From: Anaerostipes faecalis
Lineage (GTDB): Bacteria; Bacillota; Clostridia; Lachnospirales; Lachnospiraceae
DNA length: 64,000 nucleotides
Direction: 5' to 3'
NCBI RefSeq assembly: GCF_018982945.1
Contig: NZ_JABRXE010000006.1
Location: 1 to 64,000, forward strand
Of the stretch, positions 35,290 to 44,178 are shown piece after piece; the first letter of the stretch is position 1, and each line of letters begins with the position of its first letter. The notes beneath the pieces were generated by a model, which was given only the letters and a program-made list of their open reading frames with translations, was not told the DNA's origin and did no database searches. The position numbers and the translations under genes are program-made.

Positions 35290-35478
35290 TTAATTATCAG
35301 AAACGATAGGAGTAACGACTGGTTTACCGTCTTTATCCACCAAAACAGTCATCCCGCAGCCCGCCGTCATAGAAGATGAGGCTAATAAATAATTGACGCC
35401 CGTCTTTGTATCAACGATAATCTTCCGAACATTCGTTGTCCCCTGTGAATAACTTTCTATAAAGCGATCTTTAGACAT
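35290..35478 (-). CDS. DUF6440 family protein (62 aa)
   Basis: Small protein (MSKDRFIESYSQGTTN, then IIVDTKTGVNYLLASSSMTAGCGMTVLVDKDGKPV) that fits the DUF6440 family, short beta-rich proteins where a surface-like VDTKTGVNYL motif is conserved. The function is unknown. It stands alone in the cargo island between a terminator and a small membrane protein gene. Confidence 0.7.
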   Translation of the reverse strand: MSKDRFIESYSQGTTNVRKIIVDTKTGVNYLLASSSMTAGCGMTVLVDKDGKPVVTPIVSDN

Positions 35479-35576
35479 TACTTAATGCTCCTTTCCCAAA
35501 CAGTTCATGCGCCTATATTTTTTCCTGTTTGTTTTCAAAATAAGATCCCCACCTCATTATATTAGACCTTAGAACC

Positions 35577-35867
35577 TTATTCTCCGATTACTTTGTCAAA
35601 AAGTGTTCCTTTTGCTGACACGAAGGCAATCCAATAAACAACTGCCATAAGCACAAGAACCTCTATTGGAGAATAAGACAACGCAATTTCCAGCAACTTG
35701 AATTGTACACTAAGCTGTGCAAGAGCAAATGCAATAATAACAGCAAAAGCAAGTACAAAGGAAATTGCAAATGTTTTGCGTGCCTTTGATGGATTTTTCT
35801 TCAAAAGCAAATAAGAAGAAACTATCGTGGCAAGAATTATGATACTCTCGATAACCGTTCCGACCAT
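35577..35867 (-). CDS. Small membrane protein, unknown (96 aa)
   Basis: Three hydrophobic segments (ESIIILATIVSSYLLL, FAISFVLAFAVIIAFALAQ, VLVLMAVVYWIAFVSA) separated by short charged loops. No family recognized. GGAGGTGATAA-type site upstream of the ATG supports expression. In the AT-rich cargo. Confidence 0.55.
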   Translation of the reverse strand: MVGTVIESIIILATIVSSYLLLKKNPSKARKTFAISFVLAFAVIIAFALAQLSVQFKLLEIALSYSPIEVLVLMAVVYWIAFVSAKGTLFDKVIGE

Positions 35868-35991
35868 ATTATCACCTCCTTCTCGACACCGCCATTATAA
35901 TTTATTTCTTTTATGATGTCAACTATTTCATACTTTTTGATAAAATAATTTAGGTCAGTCCTGCCATTAACAGGTCTGACCTATCTATTTG

Positions 35992-36528
35992 CTATCGAAT
36001 TATTCTTAAAATAGCAATTGCAATCAACTCTACCATTTCAAAAATTAAGAAAACAAGACAGATTGCGCTTGTAAAAATTTTTATGTCACTCATAACTGTG
36101 TATGTAAACAATCCTACAAGATTAAGGGATATTAATAAACCAATTGCCGAATACATGCTTGCCGTTCCTATGATTGCTCTTCCTCGCTCATCCCGTCCCT
36201 CTTTAGAAAAGAAGTAAATGCAGAATATAATAAATAAAATTACCGACAAAACCTTGCAGCCAATCACAAATTCCATAGTATTAAGTAAGTTATATATTGC
36301 GTTATAAACAGCACTCTCCATTTTATTGTCCCTCCAAAAATCAAATAAATCCTCAATCGTTACATCAAACACCTTTGCAATGCTGTATGCCAACAGCATT
36401 GACGGATTATAACGATTTCTCTCAAGCTGCATAATCGTCTGTCTTGAGACACCAACCAAATCGGCAAGTTCCTGCTGCGTCATACGCTTAGTGTCACGAT
36501 ATATGTGAATTTTGATAAGTGAGTTTAT
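35992..36528 (-). pseudogene. Fused/truncated XRE-membrane protein, copy 2
   Basis: Open frame in which an XRE HTH (MTQQELADLVGVSRQTIMQLERNRYNPSMLL...TIEDLFDF) runs straight into a four-helix membrane protein starting KMESAVYNAIYNLLNTM. The neighbouring copy (36525-37084) encodes the same two parts as separate genes. Here the HTH has lost the first ~18 residues: a stop lies 16 codons upstream of the first ATG (36483), and no start codon is found in between. The lost stop between HTH and membrane part makes a fusion; GGAGGG precedes the internal ATG (KMESAV), so the membrane part may still be translated alone. Confidence 0.6.
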
Positions 36529-36863
36529 TCAATTTTTCTTAAAATCAACATAGCAACGATTTCGACTATTATCACGGTATCATAAAACCACTGAATTGCG
36601 TTTCCTACAAAAAGATAGTGTACTTCATGGGTATCTACCACATATCCTAAAATTTTTGCTAAAAGATTTACCACTAATATAAAGTAAATAAAAGAAATGA
36701 TGCTGGCTTTACCTATAATTTTCCAGCCTCGTTCATCTCGATTTTTCTTTCGGGCAAACATGATAAGTAATATAAGGGTAAGAGGAAGACCCGCCCAGGC
36801 CCCCACGATGAAAAGCATTTTATTATTGAACAAGTTCCAGACAAACTCATAAAATGTCTGCAT
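36525..36863 (-). CDS. Small membrane protein paired with XRE (112 aa)
   Basis: Three to four hydrophobic helices with the conserved RDERGWKIIGKASIISF segment, like the C-terminal part of the fused copy. It sits 2 bases after the XRE gene, a common pair in Lachnospiraceae in which the membrane protein may control the regulator. No name or proven function. Confidence 0.65.
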   Translation of the reverse strand: MQTFYEFVWNLFNNKMLFIVGAWAGLPLTLILLIMFARKKNRDERGWKIIGKASIISFIYFILVVNLLAKILGYVVDTHEVHYLFVGNAIQWFYDTVIIVEIVAMLILRKIE

Positions 36864-36865
36864 AG

Positions 36866-37084
36866 CTATTCCTCCTTGAAATCGAATAAATCTTCAATTG
36901 TAACATCAAATACCTTTGCGATACTGTATGCCAACAACATAGACGGATTATAGCGGTTTCGTTCAAGTTGCATAATGGTTTGCCGTGATACACCCACCAA
37001 ATCGGCAAGCTCCTGCTGTGTCATACGCTTAGTTGCTCGATATATATGGATCTTGCTATCAAATGTGTATTTACTCTTTCCCAC
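36866..37084 (-). CDS. XRE-family regulator (72 aa)
   Basis: Compact HTH protein (KIHIYRATKRMTQQELADLVGVSRQTIMQLERNRYNPSMLLAYSIAKVFDVTIEDLFDFKEE), a Cro/CI-type regulator of the kind paired with a membrane partner. Nearly identical in sequence to the HTH part of the fused copy at 35992-36528, showing a tandem duplication. Confidence 0.8.
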   Translation of the reverse strand: MGKSKYTFDSKIHIYRATKRMTQQELADLVGVSRQTIMQLERNRYNPSMLLAYSIAKVFDVTIEDLFDFKEE

Positions 37085-37163
37085 CTGCTCACCGCCTTCC
37101 CAAAATTTCTGTCTTTCAGTATAACATATTTCTTACATATAGTAAAATATAAATTAAAAAAGA

Positions 37164-37201
37164 ACAGGAAGCATTGCCCCCAAAAGGCTACTACTTCCTG
37201 T
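37164..37201 (-). terminator. Terminator after the winged-helix gene
   Basis: ACAGGAAG (37164-37171) pairs with CTTCCTGT (37194-37201); on the minus strand the stem is followed by TCTTTTTT. Confidence 0.65.
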
Positions 37202-37618
37202 CTATTCTCCCACACCCACAAACCGATACCCGCTCCCAACCACCGTTTCTATGTACCCATCTCCGATCTTCCGTCTGAGGGAATACACCACATTCGCCAC
37301 CGCCGCCCCGCAATGCTCCGGGTCCGTTTTCCAGACCGCTTCGTATATCTGCTCTTTCGAAAGAACCCAGGACGAGTGTTGGGCTAGATAGAGTAAGGTA
37401 AAGAACTCATGGTAGGTGAGAGAGGCGGGACTACCATTGTGGTAGACGATCTGTTCGTTGATGTGGATTTCCAGATTGGGGAATATGAGGATATCGGAAC
37501 TATGGGTGGCTTCCTGGGATTCCGCACCTGGTAACGAAACCAGGACGGTTTCTGAAACGCTCCCGGAGGGAGCAATCTTCCTCATTACAATTTCTATCGT
37601 TCCAACCAATATCACCAC
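37202..37618 (-). CDS. Winged-helix (OmpR-type) DNA-binding protein (138 aa)
   Basis: The C-terminal ~95 residues are a Trans_reg_C winged helix (SLTYHEFFTLLYLAQHSSWVLSKEQIYEAVW, VANVVYSLRRKIGDGYIETVVGSGYRFVG). There is no receiver domain; the N-terminal ~40 residues are not recognizable. Stand-alone winged-helix proteins like this occur widely in Clostridia. Last gene of the ABC exporter operon side; it could regulate the locus. Confidence 0.75.
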   Translation of the reverse strand: MVILVGTIEIVMRKIAPSGSVSETVLVSLPGAESQEATHSSDILIFPNLEIHINEQIVYHNGSPASLTYHEFFTLLYLAQHSSWVLSKEQIYEAVWKTDPEHCGAAVANVVYSLRRKIGDGYIETVVGSGYRFVGVGE

Positions 37619-37626
37619 CCACCATT

Positions 37627-38073
37627 TTAATACTCAATAACCAATGTCTCCTGTCTGCCGTCCGAATAGCAATATAAAAATACTGCTTCCGTGTCTTTGC
37701 AGGCAATCCAGAAATGCTCTGTACAGTCTAATTCAAGCCATCTTCCTTTTTTCTCAATCAACCGTATTTCTTCAAAGCACTCCCTGCTCTCCACATTCAT
37801 CTGCTCTAACTGGTTTTTTAAAATATGGAATAACTCTGTTTTTCTGATCGGATTTTTGCAGATATAGTCAAAAGCAAAATAAGGGTTTTCACGATTGCTG
37901 TTAATGACATTCAGAATGTACTGTTGATAGCTTTCTGGCATCAAACGCTCTACATCTACTGTTATTTCCTGTTTCTCACTTTTTTCCACATCCCTGATCA
38001 ACGAGAGCAGAATCGCTGGAGAAATGATAATGAACTCCCCGGTTCCTGAAAATTTTATTTTATATCTTTTCAA
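37627..38073 (-). CDS. Hypothetical protein (148 aa)
   Basis: Soluble, charged protein of mixed alpha/beta pattern (FIIISPAILLSLIRDVEKSEKQEITVDVERLMPESYQQYILNVI, ending AVFLYCYSDGRQETLVIEY). No family recognized. It sits 14 bp after the exporter permease gene in the same direction, so it is probably part of that operon. Confidence 0.55.
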   Translation of the reverse strand: MKRYKIKFSGTGEFIIISPAILLSLIRDVEKSEKQEITVDVERLMPESYQQYILNVINSNRENPYFAFDYICKNPIRKTELFHILKNQLEQMNVESRECFEEIRLIEKKGRWLELDCTEHFWIACKDTEAVFLYCYSDGRQETLVIEY

Positions 38074-38087
38074 ATCAATGCTTCTCT

Positions 38088-40685
38088 CTAATCCTGACCT
38101 TTCCTTAATCGTTCCACAATACTTTCCTTTGCGATCTTTTCATATACCAGGTTCGGTACAAGGATACAGATCGTTACCATTACCGCCAGAAGCCCCAATA
38201 TCTGCAAAATTGGAATTCCAAATGCTGCAAAATACAGGACATTCTTCACTAATTGCATTGCTGCAAAGGAGATAAGAACTCCCAGACTGCACAACAATGC
38301 CATTGTTATTACGCTGTAATAGAGACCCTCTAATGTCAAAACAGTTTTTATCTGCGTCCTCGTCATTCCGATACTCTCTAATGCTGCCAGTTCCTTCTGC
38401 CTGGAATAGATGCTTGTAAAAATAACATTGATAAAATTAAGCAGCCCCATTCCGATTAAGAATACAGCAAATGTTTTTCCAACAGCTTGTATCGTACCGA
38501 TTCCGTTATCCACCGATGCTTTCATTTCCAACTGAGAGTCTATGGTGACGGCATCTGTGTCGGCAAACAGGTCTGCTAATTGATTACTGATTTCCCCATC
38601 CATCCTGTCATCCGATTCAATCCGTACAGTCTGCACTCTCGGATTTTCCGCAAGTCTTTCGATGCCAGAAACAGAAGTATAAAAGGACGTAGCGTTATCT
38701 CCATTTACAAATCCATATCCTGCTGGTGATTTGCTATAGCTCCCTTCTTCTGAAAATACTGGAAGAATCCCTAAAATCTCGTACTGCACAGACTCTTTTG
38801 TATTCAAACGGTCTGTTACACTTATCTCTGTTCCTGAAACCTTCTGAAAATCACACATTCCGCTATCGACCAAAAAAATACCAGTTCCAGTTTGCAATCT
38901 TTCCTGAATCTCATCTTTGCTTAAGGTGCTTTCATAAGAGAAATCCATCAACCTTTCTATCGGAAGACCGATTGCCGTTGCCTGAAAGTCCTCGGATACT
39001 ACTTCTTCTGTTGTCCCTCTGTACATAGACTGCTCTGTTATATATGGATCAAGCGTTTTATCCGCGCCTAAAAACAATGCAGGTTCTACATAATCAGCAA
39101 AAACCTCCTGCACGCCTTCCATATTCCTGATTTCTTCTATTATTTCTTCATTAAATAGATTTTCAATCGTGCTGACATCATCCGTTTGAAAACTCAAATT
39201 TGTAAGAATAAAATTGTCCGGCTGCTCCCTCCGGTATTTTTCTGAATAATCTACTCCATAAGTGCAGGCGCTTACCACCAGATAAATTAAAAGTCCAAAG
39301 AAGAGAGAAGCAAAAGTAACAATCGCGCGTTTCTTGCTGCGGAATACGTTTCGATAAGCCATACGATAAAGTTTTCCACCGCCACTGCTGTGATGCTCTT
39401 TTACCTTATCTGTTCCGTCTACAAACTTCAATGCTTCAACTGGAGAAACCTTTGCAGCCATCCTTGATGGTTTTCTGCAGCTGACACTTACTGTAAAATA
39501 GGCAAAAACAGCGGTAAAAATATAAATAAGCGGAGAAATTTTCACTTCAAAGCCAAGCGCATCTCCGTATCCGTTTCCTTCCATGATTCCCTGCAAAAAA
39601 CCGGGTATCACAATAACAGCAAAAACGGTGCCAACGGCCATCCCCAAGGGGATTCCAATCAATGCTACAAGATTCGCCTGTTTCCTGACAATGCCCCGGA
39701 GTTGTTTTGTAGTTGCTCCCAAAGTTTTTAACTGCCCATACATATGCATCTCCTGTAATACAGAAATGTTCACGACATTATAGATCAGGAGATAACCACT
39801 AATCATAATCAAAATGATGCAGGCGATCGGAAGCATTGCTACGGAAAGAGATCTTGCCAGATCTTTTGTCATGCCGATAACCGTAACCCCTTGCTTTCCG
39901 ATTGTCTGATACATGAGTTCCAATGCTTCGTTTGCATCCAGCCTGTCATCAATCAGCCAACTCGCCATAAAGCCTTCACTTGACCCATAGGTTTCCGCAA
40001 ATTCCCCGGATACCACAATATTTCCTGCTGCCCTCTGACTGCTTCCCTGATTAAAGTAAAACTGGTTTGCTGACATAGTATTTCCGCTGTTCGGAGTAGA
40101 ACCGGGCGTATAAATATAATCTTTATAATAGCCAGTAAGAATAAAATCCTGCTCCGTTGTTTCACCAGCCAATGTTGTAAAACGAATTGGGATGGTCATT
40201 CCAATCTCAGCCTGATCGATTCCCAATTTATCCAGTGTCCACTCCGACAGCATGACTTCATTCTCATCTTGCGGATAACTGCCTGTCACATTCGATACTG
40301 TAGGCAGAATATGCTTTTCCCATTCTGTCTGATCATAGGCAGTCATAACCACTTGATGTTTGTTTGCAATCTCCTCATCAACATCTACAACTGCCACAAA
40401 TTGCTGCCATCCCATTTCACTAACTTCTTCCAGGTCTGATATTTTTTCCATATCTTCGGAAATTGCACCCATTAAAAATGCATTTGCTGTACTTCCTCTC
40501 ATCCTCAAATCTGCCTGCTGCATATTTTCTGCCACACTGATACCTGCGCCGAACATAACCGTCATCAGAACGGCAACCAACATAACAGCCAATACCAGCA
40601 CAAGGGTATGGGTACGATTTTTCCTGATGTTTCTCCATACCAGACGCTCTATGGCTTTTTTCTGCACTTGCTTCTTTGTCTGCAT
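38088..40685 (-). CDS. FtsX-type ABC transporter permease (865 aa)
   Basis: Membrane subunit of a MacB/FtsX-like exporter. An N-terminal helix (THTLVLVLAVMLVAVLMTVMF) precedes a large outside domain, then three helices of the first FtsX domain (about 280-400), a second N-helix (AIVTFASLFFGLLIYLVVSAC) with its outside domain and the final FtsX helices (about 725-850). Such doubled-FtsX permeases export or sense peptides, lipids or lantibiotic-type antibiotics. It follows its ATPase gene by 11 bases. Confidence 0.88.
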   Translation of the reverse strand: MQTKKQVQKKAIERLVWRNIRKNRTHTLVLVLAVMLVAVLMTVMFGAGISVAENMQQADLRMRGSTANAFLMGAISEDMEKISDLEEVSEMGWQQFVAVVDVDEEIANKHQVVMTAYDQTEWEKHILPTVSNVTGSYPQDENEVMLSEWTLDKLGIDQAEIGMTIPIRFTTLAGETTEQDFILTGYYKDYIYTPGSTPNSGNTMSANQFYFNQGSSQRAAGNIVVSGEFAETYGSSEGFMASWLIDDRLDANEALELMYQTIGKQGVTVIGMTKDLARSLSVAMLPIACIILIMISGYLLIYNVVNISVLQEMHMYGQLKTLGATTKQLRGIVRKQANLVALIGIPLGMAVGTVFAVIVIPGFLQGIMEGNGYGDALGFEVKISPLIYIFTAVFAYFTVSVSCRKPSRMAAKVSPVEALKFVDGTDKVKEHHSSGGGKLYRMAYRNVFRSKKRAIVTFASLFFGLLIYLVVSACTYGVDYSEKYRREQPDNFILTNLSFQTDDVSTIENLFNEEIIEEIRNMEGVQEVFADYVEPALFLGADKTLDPYITEQSMYRGTTEEVVSEDFQATAIGLPIERLMDFSYESTLSKDEIQERLQTGTGIFLVDSGMCDFQKVSGTEISVTDRLNTKESVQYEILGILPVFSEEGSYSKSPAGYGFVNGDNATSFYTSVSGIERLAENPRVQTVRIESDDRMDGEISNQLADLFADTDAVTIDSQLEMKASVDNGIGTIQAVGKTFAVFLIGMGLLNFINVIFTSIYSRQKELAALESIGMTRTQIKTVLTLEGLYYSVITMALLCSLGVLISFAAMQLVKNVLYFAAFGIPILQILGLLAVMVTICILVPNLVYEKIAKESIVERLRKGQD

Positions 40686-40696
40686 GATTCAACCTC

Positions 40697-41362
40697 CTAT
40701 GCAATGATCTTTCCATCACCAATCCGGATCATGCGGTCTGCCTTTTCTGCAATATGCGGATCATGTGTGATCATAACAATCGTCTGATGGTACTTTTTGC
40801 TGGTCATCTGCAATAACCGCAGCACTTCCTCACTGGTTTCTGAATCAAGGTTGCCTGTCGGTTCATCTGCGAGGATGATGGATGGCTTACTGGCCAGCGC
40901 TCTTGCAATCGCCACTCTCTGCTGCTGTCCGCCGGAAAGCTGCGATGGCATTTTATACATTTTTTCTTTCAGGCCGAGCAGTTCAACGATCTCTTTTACA
41001 AATTGCTGATCCGGTTCTTTTCCATCCAATTCAATCGGCAGCGTAATATTCTCCAATACATTCAGCACCGGAATCAGGTTATAATTCTGAAAGATGAACC
41101 CGATATTTTTTCTGCGAAATACGGTCAACTCATCTGGAGACATATGATCAATTTCCTGTCCGTCAATCACCACCGCTCCGGATGTTGGTATGTCCAAGCC
41201 GCCAATCATGTTTAAAAGTGTAGATTTTCCACTTCCGCTTGCCCCAATAATAGCAACAAATTCTCCCTGCTCGACATCCAGACTTACTCCGTCCAACGCC
41301 TTTGTGAGATTATCTTCTTGCCCATAATATTTTTTTAGCTCTCTTGCCGCTAAAATACTCAT
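40697..41362 (-). CDS. ABC transporter ATPase, MacB/LolD type (221 aa)
   Basis: Nucleotide-binding subunit driving the permease next door. Walker A GASGSGKST, Q-loop FIFQNYNLIPVLNVLEN, signature LSGGQQQRVAIARAL, Walker B ILADEPTGNLDSE, H-loop TIVMITHDPHIAE. The length and Q-loop match the LolD/MacB/BceA group. First gene of the transporter operon; a candidate promoter and LytTR-type direct repeats lie upstream. Confidence 0.94.
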   Translation of the reverse strand: MSILAARELKKYYGQEDNLTKALDGVSLDVEQGEFVAIIGASGSGKSTLLNMIGGLDIPTSGAVVIDGQEIDHMSPDELTVFRRKNIGFIFQNYNLIPVLNVLENITLPIELDGKEPDQQFVKEIVELLGLKEKMYKMPSQLSGGQQQRVAIARALASKPSIILADEPTGNLDSETSEEVLRLLQMTSKKYHQTIVMITHDPHIAEKADRMIRIGDGKIIA

Positions 41363-41437
41363 ATGATCTTCCTCCTAATTTCTTTTGGTAGTGCAAATAA
41401 ACCTTCGCAAATATAGCTTTTTAGTTCTGACACTTCC

Positions 41438-41465
41438 AGTATATTTTCTTTTCAGAGAATCTCAA
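41438..41465 (-). promoter_or_regulatory. Promoter of the ABC exporter operon
   Basis: On the minus strand TTGAGA (41465-41460), 16-bp spacer, TATACT (41443-41438), about 75 bp before the ATPase start. Confidence 0.55.
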
Positions 41466-41524
41466 TATTGGGCGCGTTTCTTGACCTCCACAATGCGTAA
41501 ATTGACTGTGCAGCAAAAGAAAAG

Positions 41525-41557
41525 CCATACACAGCTCCATTCAAACCGTGTACAGCT
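41525..41557 (-). promoter_or_regulatory. Direct repeats, likely LytTR regulator site
   Basis: CCATACACAGCT (41525-41536) and CCGTGTACAGCT (41546-41557) match at 9 of 12 positions with a 21-bp period. Two direct repeats two helical turns apart are the known binding form of AgrA/PlnC-type LytTR regulators, and such a regulator is encoded at 44175-44882. The repeats lie 60-97 bp upstream of the promoter's -35. Confidence 0.6.
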
Positions 41558-41585
41558 TATCTATAATTTCACTATTCTATTGTTA

Positions 41586-42845
41586 TTATGGCAAGGGTAT
41601 CAGGATAGACAATGAATATACCCCCTGCTCAAAGGTCCACTTACAATGTCCATGATATTTTTCAACCGCCCGCTGGATATTCTTTTTACCAAATCCGTGC
41701 ATGAAATCATCCTCTTTTGCCGTATGGCCTGTTTCATTATTTTCCTCTGCACTATTATCTAGCTGAATAAGCAAAAACTGATTCTTGATGCCAGCTTTCA
41801 CTGTGATAAATCTCTCATCTTCGGCTAATTTTTCGCAGGCTTCTATCGCATTGTCCAGGGCATTTCCAAAAATGGTGCTGATATCCAATCCATCGATAAA
41901 ATCCCCCTCCGAAAAGTCGATTTCTGCATGAAAATCTATTTTACATTCATTTGCTGCCTGCATTTTATCCCTTAAAATAATATCAAGAAATGCATTATTC
42001 GTCTGATAGTAAGTCTCGTAACTTGAAATCTGTTTTTGTAGAGATCCGATCATTTCCTGAGAACCAGACGAATTTGTAGGTTCAGCTTGGAGCACCAACA
42101 GATGGTTTTTCATATCATGATAAATCGCTCGTACCCGTTCTTCCTCTTTTTGCTTCTCCTTATAAAACTCATACTGTGCCTGCAATTTCTGAATCTGTTG
42201 TTTTTCATTTTGGCTTTGCAGACGAATCTGAATACTATTCCTCAAGTAAGCCCATAAAACAAAAAAGCCGAACAACAATAAAATCATTGCTATGAGCTGC
42301 CATATGGCAAATGTCAGACCAATCGCATCTTTATATGACATGGTTGCGGCTTCCGAGATCAAACACGCCACCATAACTGCTGCAACAAGTATTTCTTCCT
42401 TCCATGATAAATCATCTCTGATTTTCATTAGGATTTTTCCAATTAAAATAAGCATAGAAAACGAGATTATATGATTAAAAATATATGCGTACCATTCGTT
42501 AATCATATTGGTATTTCCTATGCCAATGGAAAATACAATCATCAACATCTCCGAAGCCCCGACACAATTTGTCACAATCGCATAAGTGATAATTCCGGTA
42601 ATTAATTTTGTCCGATAAAAAACGGAACAGACCACTGCCCACAAGACCATACTGATTGTTACTTTTATCGGTAGATTAACGGATATAAAAGTCTGAATTT
42701 CTATTATCAGAACATAGATCAAGAGCACTGCAAGGTCTGCACTTCTCTTCGTTTTTCGTTTTAGAAAAAAGTGAGTGATATAACATAGCATAATGACTTC
42801 GACAACCGAAAAACCAATGTCTAAAGCAATCATTCCTGCACTCAT
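41586..42845 (-). CDS. AgrC-type GHKL sensor kinase 2 (419 aa)
   Basis: Residues 1-200 make six membrane helices; the cytosolic part has the AgrC-type H-box VRAIYHDMKNHLLVLQ and a GHKL ATPase domain with N-box IFGNALDNAIEACEKL and G2 GFGKKNIQRAVEKYHG. It would sense a small peptide or membrane stress and phosphorylate the LytTR regulator encoded upstream. A 111-bp tract (41829-41939) is identical to the paralog next door. Last gene of the regulator-kinase operon. Confidence 0.88.
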   Translation of the reverse strand: MSAGMIALDIGFSVVEVIMLCYITHFFLKRKTKRSADLAVLLIYVLIIEIQTFISVNLPIKVTISMVLWAVVCSVFYRTKLITGIITYAIVTNCVGASEMLMIVFSIGIGNTNMINEWYAYIFNHIISFSMLILIGKILMKIRDDLSWKEEILVAAVMVACLISEAATMSYKDAIGLTFAIWQLIAMILLLFGFFVLWAYLRNSIQIRLQSQNEKQQIQKLQAQYEFYKEKQKEEERVRAIYHDMKNHLLVLQAEPTNSSGSQEMIGSLQKQISSYETYYQTNNAFLDIILRDKMQAANECKIDFHAEIDFSEGDFIDGLDISTIFGNALDNAIEACEKLAEDERFITVKAGIKNQFLLIQLDNSAEENNETGHTAKEDDFMHGFGKKNIQRAVEKYHGHCKWTFEQGVYSLSILIPLP

Positions 42846-42852
42846 TTCCCAA

Positions 42853-44178
42853 TCACCTCCTTGCAGGAATCAATATATCTAAAACAAAGATTCCGCTCTC
42901 GCTCTGGTAATGACATTCCCCATCATATTTATTTACCGCATTTCTGATATTCTCCAAACCATAACCATGCCAAAAAATATCTTCTTTTGTTGTTCCTTCC
43001 ACCACACTGTCCTCTGTGGACACATTTTCTATTCTAATTATGAGAAAATCATTCTTCTTCCTCACTTTGACCGTAATAAACCTTGCATTTTCAGCTACTT
43101 TTTCGCAGGCTTCTATCGCATTGTCCAGGGCATTTCCAAAAATGGTGCTGATATCCAATCCATCGATAAAATCCCCCTCCGAAAAGTCGATTTCTGCATG
43201 AAAATCTATCTGTCTTTCACGCGCTTTTTTCATCTTATCTCTCAGAATCACATCAAGAAAAGCATTCCCTGTCTCATAATAATCTTCGTAATCTGAAATC
43301 TGATTCTGTAAAGATGTAATCATCGCCTCTGTCTCTTTCCGTTCCTTTTCATCTGCCTGTATCCCAGACAACCTGGATAACTGCGATTGTAAAATAAGCA
43401 GATGGTTTTTCATATCATGGTATACCTGGCGTACCCGTTGTTCCTCGTTAAACCGCTCATTATAGTATTGATACTGCATTTATAATTCCTGAAGCTGGTG
43501 TTCTTCCCTTTGTTGTTTTAATCTGGTTGTAATGCTCTCGTTAAAATACAATATCAATAACAAAACTACTATCGCCAGAATAACAATTCCAGCAACCATT
43601 CCCATTTTATATAGAAATGTATGTCCCGCTGGATTCGCGGGTATGCCAATCAACAGCACCATTAAACCATAAAACATCAATGTCAGAACAGCCTTTTCAC
43701 GCACTGTAATATCCTTTTGCAACCGGAGCAAAAATTGTCCGATCAGCAGAATCATAATACTGGTAAGAAGATGCGAAATAATATACCATTGCCATTGATG
43801 AAAAATAGACTGTAAACCTTCATAGCGAAATTCAGCCCTGAACAGTTCATATGTAGTACTTACAAGTGCTTCTACTCCTGCTTGCATAAATGCAAATGCA
43901 CTAAATGCAAGAAGCATTTCTAAGAACTGAATCTTATCACTGTAAATAAAGATCCCGCTCACAGAACAACATAACATCAACAGCATTATTTTCAGTAATA
44001 CATTGGAACCCGCAAAGGTTGCAATTTCTGCTGATGCAACAAATATGCACATCATCGCCATGTCCACTTTTATGGAAGCTTTCTTTTTTATGAATGCATG
44101 GACAAGATAGACAAACATTGCGCTTTCCCAGAATGTGCATACAATATCCAGCATTACCATTCCAAAATCTGTACTCAC
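42853..44178 (-). pseudogene. AgrC-type sensor kinase 1, split by an in-frame stop
   Basis: Two reading frames adjoin exactly in the same phase: 43480-44178 (six membrane helices, ending LQEL) and 42853-43479 (H-box VRQVYHDMKNHLLILQ and GHKL domain with IFGNALDNAIEACEKV). The single TAA between them (43480-43482) aligns with a Gln codon (CAG) in the neighbouring paralog, so it looks like one CAA-to-TAA change. The start overlaps the response regulator gene by 4 bases. The membrane half and ATPase half would be separate unless the stop is read through. Confidence 0.75.

Noticed and set aside
41363-41585. Hidden agrD or leader peptide gene near the kinases
   Set aside because: I read both strands here and in 44883-45128 and saw no small frame with a peptide-precursor look.
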